18,566 bases of DNA from an uncultured Bacilli bacterium (lineage in GTDB: Bacteria > Bacillota_I > Bacilli_A > RF39 > UBA660): NCBI GenBank assembly GCA_934130215.1, contig CAKOXR010000015.1, forward strand, positions 1-18,566, written 5' to 3'. Both the position numbers and the translations under genes were made by a program. Positions 1-6,861 of this stretch are shown here, piece by piece. Each line of letters begins with the position of its first letter. Position 1 is the first letter of the stretch. The notes under the pieces are model-generated. The model worked only from the letters and a program-made list of their open reading frames with translations, did not search any database and was not told the origin of the DNA.

Positions 1-1056
1 TTAAAAGCTAGTACTGATAATACAAAACCATTATATAATTTATATATTGTAAGTGAAGCACCAATATTTGCACCATCTAATTGCGAGGGAATATTTGTAT
101 TTTATGGATTTACAAATAATAATGGTACAAATTTAATATCCATAAATTTTAATAATAATTTTAATACATCAAATGTAACGACTATGTATAATATGTTTTC
201 TGAATGTAAATCCTTAACAAGTTTGGACTTAAGTAGTTTTAATACCTCAAAAGTAAAATATATGGGTGGTGGAAATGCAGGGGGTATGTTTCGAGGATGT
301 TCAAGTTTAACAAACTTATATATTAGTAACTTTGATACTTCAAAAGTAACTGATGTGGGAGGTATGTTTAACTCTTGTTCATCCTTAACAAATTTAGATT
401 TAAGTAATTTTAACACATCAAATGTAACAAATATGGACGGTATGTTTTGGAATTGTTCATCCTTAACAAGTTTAGATATAAATAGTTTTAATACTGCAAA
501 TGTAGGAAATATGAGATATATGTTTTGGGAATGTTCATCTTTAACAAGTCTAGATATAAGTAGTTTTAATACCTCAAAAGTATATGATATGAATAGGATG
601 TTTAGTGAGTGTAAATCCTTAACAAGTTTAGACTTAAGTAGTTTTAACACATCAAATGTAACAAATATGCATGAAATGTTTTCTTATTGTTCATCCCTAA
701 CAAGTTTGGACTTAAGTAGTTTTAATACGGCAAATGTAACTGATATGGGTGGAATGTTCTATAGAAGTTCATCTTTAGAAAAACTTAATTTAAGTAATTT
801 TGATACATCAAAAGTAGAGATTTATTCCCAATACAGTACTGCTATCTTTGGAAATTGCACAAAATTACAAACAGAGATTACAATTATGAATTCAAATGTA
901 ACTGAAGAAAACTATAAAAATATGTTTTATAATGCAGCAACAGATTCAAATGCTAAAATAATCGTAAACTATACATCAGAAACAGAAACATTAGTTGATA
1001 ATATGATTGCAACTAAATCACAAACTAGTAATGTTATAAAAGGAATTCAATTATAA
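1..1056 (+). CDS. BspA-like leucine-rich-repeat surface protein, 3' part (5' end outside window)
   Basis: The frame is open from base 1 and ends at TAA 1054-1056, so 351 residues are visible and the start lies left of the window. An internal ATG at 184 falls in the middle of a repeat and is not the real start. Residues 1-45 (LKASTDNTKPLYNLY, then IVSEAPIFAPSNC) match the domain that precedes the repeats in BspA/DUF285 proteins. Residues 46-280 are DUF285 leucine-rich repeats of the type SLTSLDLSSFNTSNVTNM--MF--C. A non-repetitive tail (about 285-351) follows, with no LPxTG motif or membrane helix. Such proteins are usually secreted and surface exposed, with roles in adhesion. The missing N-terminus probably resembles the gene that starts at 17800, whose last visible 15 residues match this gene's first 15 with one change. 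The family is clear; the ligand is unknown. Confidence 0.88.
   Translation, partial: LKASTDNTKPLYNLYIVSEAPIFAPSNCEGIFVFYGFTNNNGTNLISINFNNNFNTSNVTTMYNMFSECKSLTSLDLSSFNTSKVKYMGGGNAGGMFRGCSSLTNLYISNFDTSKVTDVGGMFNSCSSLTNLDLSNFNTSNVTNMDGMFWNCSSLTSLDINSFNTANVGNMRYMFWECSSLTSLDISSFNTSKVYDMNRMFSECKSLTSLDLSSFNTSNVTNMHEMFSYCSSLTSLDLSSFNTANVTDMGGMFYRSSSLEKLNLSNFDTSKVEIYSQYSTAIFGNCTKLQTEITIMNSNVTEENYKNMFYNAATDSNAKIIVNYTSETETLVDNMIATKSQTSNVIKGIQL
205..838 (+). repeat. Tandem 78-bp (26-codon) DUF285 leucine-rich repeats
   Basis: The conserved Cys codon that opens each unit falls at 205, 298, 376, 454, 532, 610 and 688, with the matching position (now Ser) at 766. Spacing is exactly 78 bases except for the first step of 93, caused by a five-codon insertion rich in Gly. 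Units share DNA identity, for example the recurring tccttaacaagttt. A partial unit lies upstream at about 136-204. Confidence 0.9.
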
Positions 1057-1064
1057 AATTAAAT

Positions 1065-1087
1065 AAAAAGAGATTATCTCTTTTTTT
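1065..1087 (+). terminator. Rho-independent terminator of the BspA-like gene
   Basis: A 9-bp stem (AAAAAGAGA 1065-1073 with TCTCTTTTT 1077-1085) closes a 3-base loop and runs into a T tract ending at 1087. It starts 9 bases after the stop codon. Confidence 0.8.
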
Positions 1088-1105
1088 ACTCTAACAACAA
1101 CTATA

Positions 1106-1134
1106 TTGTCATAATTAATATCTTGATGTATAAT
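1106..1134 (+). promoter_or_regulatory. SigA-type promoter of the yfhO-gtrA gene
   Basis: TTGTCA (1106-1111), a 17-base spacer, then a perfect TATAAT (1129-1134). The predicted transcript start, about 1141, falls at the ribosome binding site (AGGAGG, 1140-1145), so the leader would be unusually short, about 9 bases. Confidence 0.65.
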
Positions 1135-1149
1135 TAAATAGGAGGATTT

Positions 1150-3984
1150 ATGAAAAAAAACTTATTAAAATCATTCGGAATAACAATAACCATAATATTA
1201 ATAACATTCCTATTATTAGGGATATTTCCATTCGGAAACAGAACAATGGTAATAATAGATTCCAATACCCAATATGTAACATTTTTAACATATTTAAGAA
1301 CAATACTATTAGGTCAAAATAATTTTAAATACACATTCTCAAGTACACTAGGACAAAACATGATACCATTAATAGGGTATTACCTAATGAGTATATTTAA
1401 TATATTAGTAATATTCTTTAAACCAGAAAACATCAAAATATTAATAACAATATTAATGATATTAAAAATTGGCCTATGTTCTACAACAATGGAATATTAC
1501 CTATCTAAAAAATATCACAAAAATACACTTTTATTTTCAATCTGTTACGGACTAATGACCTATAATATAGTATATATGTATCATATAATGTGGTTTGACT
1601 CAATAATACTATTTCCACTCGTAATACTTGGAATAGACAAAATATTCTCAAACAAATCACCACTTCTATATATAATATCATTATCACTAGCAATAATATT
1701 TAACTATTATATCGGAACAATAATATGTATAACATCAGTATTATACTTTATATATAAATATATATTTACACATAACAAAATAAACAAATTTAAAGTAATA
1801 ACAGAATATTTATTAACATCATTACTATCAGGAATGATATCAGCATTTATATTATTACCATCATTACTAGGACTAATGAACGGAAAACTAATGAATACCC
1901 CAGTAAAATTCGGATTCAATACAACATACACAAATATAATAGCAAAAGCATTTACAGCATCAGTCGGAGTAAACGAAACATGGCACGGTGGACCAATGAT
2001 CGGAGCAAGTATGCTAATATTTATATTAGTAATACTATACTTCTTTAATAAAAAAATAACAAAAAAAGAAAAAATAATAAATGCAATAAGTCTATTTATA
2101 CTAGCAACAACATTTACATTTAAACCATTATGTTTATTATTCCATGGATTAACAGAACCAAACTGCTTTAACTATAGACATGCATTCATATTCGTATTCT
2201 TTCTAGTAACACTAGCAATAAGATCATATAATAAAAATGAATACTCTAAAAAAACTTATCAAAATGTAAAATACATATTAATAATATTAAGCATAATAAT
2301 ATTATTATCTAACTTCAAATTTAATCAAACAACATATAATATAAGCATTATAATAAGCATAATACTAGGACTTTTATATATATATAAACTACAAAACAAA
2401 AAAACAATCATTTATTTATTATTAATAGACCTATTTATAAACACATTCGCAAATGTAACAATGCTAAAATTATCAGATAAACAATACATGAATCAATATA
2501 AAAACTATTACATAGAAACAAATGAAGCAATAAAATCAATAAAAGATAATACATTTTATAGAACAGAAAAAACATTTGACCGTGAACAAAATAAAAAAAT
2601 GCTTTCAATTAATGATTCAATGATCTTTAATTATAACGGAATAAGTCATTTTGACTCAACAAGCAGTGAAGAAATAGAAAACCTATTTGAAAAACTAGGC
2701 CAAAGAAAACTATTAACAAGAGTATATTATAATAACTCAAGCTATCTACTAGACTGTATATTTGGAATAAAATATATATTATCTAAAAATCAATATAAAA
2801 ATTATGATTTAATAAAAGAAATAAACAATATAAAAATATATGAAAATCCATACTATCTATCAATCGGTTATAAAATAAAAAATACCAAAATAAACCTAAA
2901 TGAAAATCCATTTATAAACCAAAATAATTTAATAAAACAATTCACAGGATTAAATAAAGACATATTCACAAAAGCAAAATATACAAAAGAAGAAACAGAA
3001 AACAAAATAATATATAATATAGAACCAAAAAACGAAAACCTATATCTATATATACCAGTTAAAGAACCATTAAATTACCCAAATATAAAAGTATATATAA
3101 ATGACAAATTTTATACAAATTATTTAACAAAATATGAATGGAGTACATTATATTTAGGAAATTATAAAGAAAATACAAAAATAACATTAGAATACACAAA
3201 TAAAGTAGATTTAAATGAAATATACTTTTACTATGAAAATCTAAACAACTTTGAAAAACATTATAACATATTAAAAAATAATCAAGTAAATATAAACAAA
3301 ATAACATCCTCTAACCTAATAGGAGATATTAACATAGATGAAAAATCAAATATATTATTTACAATACCATATGATGAAGGATGGACAATAAAAGTAGATG
3401 AAAAAGAAACAAAAAAAATAAAAACAATGGATTCATTAATAGCAATAGAACTAGAAAAAGGATCACATAAAATAGAACTCAACTATGAACCAAAAGGATT
3501 AAAATTAGGACTTTATATAACAATAATAGGTCTATTCATAACAATATTTTATATAACATTAAGAAAAAAATTATGGAATATATATGAAAAATATAAAGAA
3601 ATATTTAATTATATAATAGTAGGAGCATTAACAACCCTAGTAAGCCTTTTATCATATTACATATTCTCAAGAATTTTAAACATAGAAAAAACAATACCAT
3701 TTATAATTGCAAATACACTATCATGGATACTATCTGTATTATTCGCATACATAACAAACAAAATATTTGTATTTGAAACAAAAACAAAAACAAAAGAAAC
3801 AATAAAAGAAGCAATTAAATTCGTAACATCAAGAATAATAACATACCTAATAGACCTAACATTAATGTTTGTATTAGTAAAACTAATAAAACTAAACAAC
3901 GACATATCAAAACTATCAGTTCAATTTATAGTACTAATACTAAATTATATACTAAGTAAACTATTAGTATTTAAAAAATTGTAA
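1150..3984 (+). CDS. YfhO-family membrane glycosyltransferase fused to a GtrA-like flippase domain
   Basis: This is a 944-aa polytopic membrane protein; the start is fixed by AGGAGG at 1140-1145. Residues 1-430 hold many hydrophobic helices with YfhO-family features: a first-loop Asp-Gln-Tyr (D37, Q41, Y42) and the segment MWFDSIILFPLVILGIDKI. Residues 440-775 form a hydrophilic, presumably extracytoplasmic region, followed by a helix near 785-805. Residues 815-944 form a complete four-helix GtrA/GtcA domain (NYIIVGALTTLVSLLSYYIF ... FAYITNKIFVFET ... NYILSKLLVFKKL). In B. subtilis, YfhO and GtcA are separate proteins acting with CsbB to attach GlcNAc to lipoteichoic acid: GtcA is thought to flip the lipid-linked sugar and YfhO to transfer it. 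The fusion suggests both steps on one chain. No csbB-like gene is in the window. Family assignment is firm; acceptor and sugar are inferred. Confidence 0.85.
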   Translation: MKKNLLKSFGITITIILITFLLLGIFPFGNRTMVIIDSNTQYVTFLTYLRTILLGQNNFKYTFSSTLGQNMIPLIGYYLMSIFNILVIFFKPENIKILITILMILKIGLCSTTMEYYLSKKYHKNTLLFSICYGLMTYNIVYMYHIMWFDSIILFPLVILGIDKIFSNKSPLLYIISLSLAIIFNYYIGTIICITSVLYFIYKYIFTHNKINKFKVITEYLLTSLLSGMISAFILLPSLLGLMNGKLMNTPVKFGFNTTYTNIIAKAFTASVGVNETWHGGPMIGASMLIFILVILYFFNKKITKKEKIINAISLFILATTFTFKPLCLLFHGLTEPNCFNYRHAFIFVFFLVTLAIRSYNKNEYSKKTYQNVKYILIILSIIILLSNFKFNQTTYNISIIISIILGLLYIYKLQNKKTIIYLLLIDLFINTFANVTMLKLSDKQYMNQYKNYYIETNEAIKSIKDNTFYRTEKTFDREQNKKMLSINDSMIFNYNGISHFDSTSSEEIENLFEKLGQRKLLTRVYYNNSSYLLDCIFGIKYILSKNQYKNYDLIKEINNIKIYENPYYLSIGYKIKNTKINLNENPFINQNNLIKQFTGLNKDIFTKAKYTKEETENKIIYNIEPKNENLYLYIPVKEPLNYPNIKVYINDKFYTNYLTKYEWSTLYLGNYKENTKITLEYTNKVDLNEIYFYYENLNNFEKHYNILKNNQVNINKITSSNLIGDINIDEKSNILFTIPYDEGWTIKVDEKETKKIKTMDSLIAIELEKGSHKIELNYEPKGLKLGLYITIIGLFITIFYITLRKKLWNIYEKYKEIFNYIIVGALTTLVSLLSYYIFSRILNIEKTIPFIIANTLSWILSVLFAYITNKIFVFETKTKTKETIKEAIKFVTSRIITYLIDLTLMFVLVKLIKLNNDISKLSVQFIVLILNYILSKLLVFKKL

Positions 3985-4010
3985 AATTCATTTCCATTTT
4001 CCATATATCA

Positions 4011-4039
4011 TTGACTTATAATTCAAAAAATATTAAAAT
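4011..4039 (+). promoter_or_regulatory. SigA-type promoter of rny
   Basis: TTGACT (4011-4016), a 17-base spacer and TAAAAT (4034-4039), 34 bases before the rny start. No terminator is visible between yfhO-gtrA and this promoter, so read-through is possible. Confidence 0.6.
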
Positions 4040-4073
4040 GGTAATAGAGGTTAAACTCTAAATGGAGGTTTTT

Positions 4074-5624
4074 ATGGATATATTACTTTCCATTTTACTA
4101 GTCATTTTAGGACTTATAGTTGGTATTATTAGTGTTTTAATTATTAATCAAATAAGAAAAAATAATACTTCTAAAAGCATTAATGAAATGCTAAATAAAG
4201 CTCAAAACGATGCAGAAAAATTAAAAAAAGATTATCTCTTAGAAGGAAAAGAAGAAATAAAACAACTAAAAGAAGAATTAGAAAAAGAAATAAAAGAGAA
4301 AAAAAATGAAATAAAAGCATCTGAAGATAGACTAATAGCTCGTGAAAACAACATGGACCGTCGTGATCAAAGTCTGCAAACAAGAGAAAATTTATTAGAA
4401 GAAAAAGAAAACAATATAATAAATAAACAAAAAGAAATACAAGATGAAAAAGTAAAATTGGAGGAACTAAGAAAAAAAGAAGAAACAGTACTTGAAGAAA
4501 TAGCTGGATATTCTAAAGAAGAAGCAAGAAAAATTATTTTAAAAAATACAGAAGAAATGATGGACAAAGAACTTGCTAATTATATTAAAGATAGAGAAAA
4601 TGAAGCTAAATTAGAAGCCGATAAAAAATCAAAAGCATTACTAGTTACATGTATGCAAAGATACTCAGCAGATGTAGCAGGAGATCAAACAGTAACAGTT
4701 GTATCACTACCAAACGAAGAAATGAAAGGTAGATTAATCGGTCGTGAAGGAAGAAATATTAGAACAATTGAATCCGTAACAGGAGTAGATTTAATAATAG
4801 ATGACACACCAGAAGCAATAGTTGTATCATCATTCGATCCTTTAAGAAGAGAAATAGCTCGAGTAACAATAGAATCATTAATCAAAGATGGAAGAATTCA
4901 TCCATCAAGAATTGAAGAACTATATGAAAAAGTATCTGAAGATATGAAAACAAAAATCAGAGAATATGGCGAATCAGCTTTATTTGAACTTGGAATCAAT
5001 AAAATGGAACCCGAATTAGTAGAACTAATCGGAAAACTACATTTCCGTACAAGTTATGGTCAAAATGCTTTAAAACATTCACTTGAAGTTGCACACTTAA
5101 CAGGAATACTAGCAAGTGAAATAGGAGAAAACGAAATAATCGCAAAAAGAGCAGGATTATTACATGATATAGGAAAAGCAATAGACCATGATGTCGAAGG
5201 AAGCCATGTAACAATAGGAGCAGATATTGCAAAAAAATACAAAGAAAACGAAATTATTATAGATGCAATCGAATCTCATCATGGAGATAAAGAAGCAAAA
5301 TCTATAATTGCAGTATTAGTAGCGGTAGCAGATGCCCTATCAGCATCAAGACCAGGAGCAAGAAATGATTCACTTGAAAACTACTTAAAAAGACTAGAAG
5401 ATCTAGAAAATATAGCAAATTCTATAAACGGAGTAGAAAAAACATTTGCAGTTCAAGCAGGAAGAGAACTTAGAGTTATTGTAAAACCAGAAGAAGTAGA
5501 TGATACAAAAAGTTATAAAATAGCTCGTGATATAAAAGAAAGAATTGAAAATGAACTACAATATCCAGGAACAATAAAAGTAACTGTTATTCGTGAAACA
5601 AGAGCAATTGAAGAAGCAAAATAG
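4074..5624 (+). CDS. rny: Ribonuclease Y
   Basis: This is the membrane-bound endoribonuclease that starts mRNA decay in Bacillota, in place of RNase E. The predicted product is 516 aa, close to the usual 520. The start at 4074 is preferred over an in-frame ATG at 4062, because that ATG is part of the ribosome binding site itself (ATGGAGG, 4062-4068). Domains in order: an N-terminal helix (about 3-25, LLSILLVILGLIVGIISVLI); a long charged coiled coil (about 28-180); a KH RNA-binding domain with GREGRN at 223-228; an HD phosphohydrolase domain with LLHDIGK, metal-binding H364-D365, and ESHHGD downstream; and the usual C-terminal region ending YPGTIKVTVIRETRAIEEAK. All expected motifs are present. 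It has its own promoter and terminator, so it is probably monocistronic. Confidence 0.97.
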   Translation: MDILLSILLVILGLIVGIISVLIINQIRKNNTSKSINEMLNKAQNDAEKLKKDYLLEGKEEIKQLKEELEKEIKEKKNEIKASEDRLIARENNMDRRDQSLQTRENLLEEKENNIINKQKEIQDEKVKLEELRKKEETVLEEIAGYSKEEARKIILKNTEEMMDKELANYIKDRENEAKLEADKKSKALLVTCMQRYSADVAGDQTVTVVSLPNEEMKGRLIGREGRNIRTIESVTGVDLIIDDTPEAIVVSSFDPLRREIARVTIESLIKDGRIHPSRIEELYEKVSEDMKTKIREYGESALFELGINKMEPELVELIGKLHFRTSYGQNALKHSLEVAHLTGILASEIGENEIIAKRAGLLHDIGKAIDHDVEGSHVTIGADIAKKYKENEIIIDAIESHHGDKEAKSIIAVLVAVADALSASRPGARNDSLENYLKRLEDLENIANSINGVEKTFAVQAGRELRVIVKPEEVDDTKSYKIARDIKERIENELQYPGTIKVTVIRETRAIEEAK

Positions 5625-5635
5625 CTTCTTTTTTT
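5611..5635 (+). terminator. Rho-independent terminator of rny, overlapping its stop codon
   Basis: AAGAAGC (5611-5617) pairs with GCTTCTT (5624-5630) over a 6-base loop, then T's to 5635. The left arm encodes the last residues of RNase Y and the stop TAG lies in the loop. Confidence 0.75.
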
Positions 5636-5640
5636 CATAA

Positions 5641-5662
5641 AAAAAATGAGAAAAAATCTCAC
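5641..5662 (-). terminator. Rho-independent terminator of the 61-aa minus-strand gene
   Basis: On the minus strand TGAGA (5661-5657) pairs with TCTCA (5651-5647), then a run of T's (5646-5641), starting 3 bases after the stop. It lies back to back with the rny terminator, isolating the two convergent genes. Confidence 0.65.
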
Positions 5663-5664
5663 TT

Positions 5665-5850
5665 TTACCTACAATAAGGTCCTGGACAATAAGGATAATA
5701 ATAATTATATGAATAATAAGGTCTAGGATTTGGTCCAGTAAAATAAGGAGCAACTAAACCTCCTGTTAAACCACCAAGAATAAATGGACCTAAAAAGCCA
5801 CCACTAATAAAACGATTATTACCTCTACCAGGATAATAATTTTGATACAT
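5665..5850 (-). CDS. Small Tyr/Gly/Pro-rich protein, possibly a spore coat component
   Basis: A 61-aa product preceded by a good ribosome binding site (AAAGGAG, 5 bases before the ATG) and followed by its own terminator, so it is very likely a real gene. It has a polar N-terminus (MYQNYYPGRGNN), a central Gly-rich hydrophobic stretch (about 15-37, GGFLGPFILGGLTGGLVAPY) and a Tyr/Pro-rich tail (YYSYNYYYPYCPGPYC) with two Cys near the end. I do not recognise a named family. The composition resembles small structural proteins of spore coats or cell surfaces. A sigma-K-like promoter upstream and spore genes elsewhere in the window fit a coat role, but this is inference. The centre could instead insert in a membrane. 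Confidence 0.75.
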   Translation of the reverse strand: MYQNYYPGRGNNRFISGGFLGPFILGGLTGGLVAPYFTGPNPRPYYSYNYYYPYCPGPYCR

Positions 5851-5868
5851 ATTATCTCCTTTCTAATT

Positions 5869-5895
5869 TATATTATGAAAAATTTATTTAATCGT
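5869..5895 (-). promoter_or_regulatory. Candidate sigma-K-like promoter for the 61-aa protein
   Basis: On the minus strand AC (5895-5894), 16 bases, then CATAATATA (5877-5869) fits the B. subtilis sigma-K pattern AC-N16/17-CATANNNTA. The motif is short and AT-rich, so a chance match in this genome is quite possible. Confidence 0.3.
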
Positions 5896-5904
5896 GCATA
5901 ACAT

Positions 5905-5942
5905 TATAATGATAAGAAAGGAATCAATTATAATAATTGATT
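5905..5942 (+). promoter_or_regulatory. Possible -10 and 9-bp inverted repeat before the deacetylase-like gene
   Basis: A perfect TATAAT (5905-5910) lacks a convincing -35. Just downstream is a perfect inverted repeat with 9-bp arms (AATCAATTA 5922-5930 and TAATTGATT 5934-5942) around TAA. It could be an operator or a small hairpin near the 5' end of the transcript. Confidence 0.3.
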
Positions 5943-5954
5943 ATAAGTGATAAA

Positions 5955-6791
5955 ATGAAAAAAACACTTGAATATATAGGAATAATATCACTATTTATAT
6001 TTAGTTTTATTTTTACAGAAAAAACAGCAACTGTTTTAAAAGAACAAGACGAAATAATGATTAAAATAAAAGAAATACAAGATAAATATTATATTAAACC
6101 CAAAGAAGCAATAATTATGAATAATACAATAATACCAGGTTTAAATGGTCAAGAAATTGATTTAAATGAAAGTTATTATAGAATGAAAAAAATCGGTTTA
6201 TTTAATGAAACATTGTTACAAATAAAAAAAATAAAACCAAAAAATTTATTAAAAAATAATCAAAATAAATTTATAATATCTGGTAATAAAAGTAAAAATG
6301 AAGTATCTTTATTATTTATAATACAAAATGATAAATTAATAAATAATTTATTATATCAATTAGATAAAAATAATATACAAGGTAATATATTTATAACAGG
6401 AGAATTTTTTGAGGAAAATAATACTTTAGTAAATAAAATAAGTAATAATCATTTAATAGGTAATTTAAGTTATAATAATGATTATAAAAATAATGATTTT
6501 ATATGGATGAGTACAATAATAAAAAAATTTAATGATAATTTTTGTTATACAGAAAATTTAAATGAAGAAATATTAGAAATTTGTTCAAAAAATAAATCAT
6601 ATACAATAGTGCCTACTACAATAATAAAAACAAAACCATTAATGAATATTAGTAGGAAACTAAATAATGGAGATATAATATCAATTTATGTAAATGATGA
6701 AAATATTAAACAATTAAATATGGTTTTTAATGAAATTAAAACAAGAGGAAAGAAAATAGTAAAATTAGATAAATTATTACTTGAAAAATAA
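5955..6791 (+). CDS. Membrane-anchored polysaccharide-deacetylase-like protein lacking catalytic residues
   Basis: A 278-aa product read from ATG 5955; a TTG at 5937 would add 6 residues, and neither start has a strong ribosome binding site. Residues 5-21 form an N-terminal membrane anchor. Residues 45-112 are a lead-in region (PGLNGQEIDLNESYYRMKKI ... FIISGN). Residues 115-275 resemble a NodB-type polysaccharide deacetylase: a core strand VSLLFIIQND (117-126), GNIFITGEFFEENNTLV (143-159), IGNLSYNNDY (168-177) and a final NNGDIISIYV ... KIVKLDKLL. In active enzymes the first motif is TFDDG and the third is GNHSxxH. Here both Asp and both His are replaced (LFIIQ; NLSYNN), so metal-dependent deacetylation is not expected. 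A structural or sugar-binding role at the outer membrane face is more likely. The fold call comes from motif alignment by eye. Confidence 0.65.
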   Translation: MKKTLEYIGIISLFIFSFIFTEKTATVLKEQDEIMIKIKEIQDKYYIKPKEAIIMNNTIIPGLNGQEIDLNESYYRMKKIGLFNETLLQIKKIKPKNLLKNNQNKFIISGNKSKNEVSLLFIIQNDKLINNLLYQLDKNNIQGNIFITGEFFEENNTLVNKISNNHLIGNLSYNNDYKNNDFIWMSTIIKKFNDNFCYTENLNEEILEICSKNKSYTIVPTTIIKTKPLMNISRKLNNGDIISIYVNDENIKQLNMVFNEIKTRGKKIVKLDKLLLEK

Positions 6792-6809
6792 AAAAATTCT
6801 AAAAATTGA

Positions 6810-6838
6810 TAGACATTTTTAACCTTTCATACTATAAT
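6810..6838 (+). promoter_or_regulatory. SigA-type promoter of lon
   Basis: TAGACA (6810-6815), a 17-base spacer and a perfect TATAAT (6833-6838), placing the transcript start near 6845 just before the lon ribosome binding site. No CIRCE element is visible. Confidence 0.6.
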
Positions 6839-6861
6839 AAATGACTAGTGGGGAGGTTAAT

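Noticed and set aside
102..650. A 182-codon open frame on the minus strand with repeated VLKLLKSKLVKDE-like units
   Set aside because: It is the antisense image of the 78-bp leucine-rich repeats of the plus-strand gene; its periodicity comes from those repeats and it has no start signal of its own.
205..838. CRISPR-like regular repeats
   Set aside because: The periodic units are continuous protein-coding leucine-rich repeats in one open frame, without unrelated spacers.
4062..4073. Upstream in-frame ATG as the rny start
   Set aside because: It is part of the ATGGAGG ribosome binding site of the ATG at 4074. The same logic rejects the GTG starts at 14568 (nrdD), 9170 (unknown gene) and 13709 (PBP).
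6792..6861. CIRCE or CtsR heat-shock operator before lon
   Set aside because: No TTAGCACTC/GAGTGCTAA pair and no tandem GGTCAAA-type repeat could be found in either orientation.
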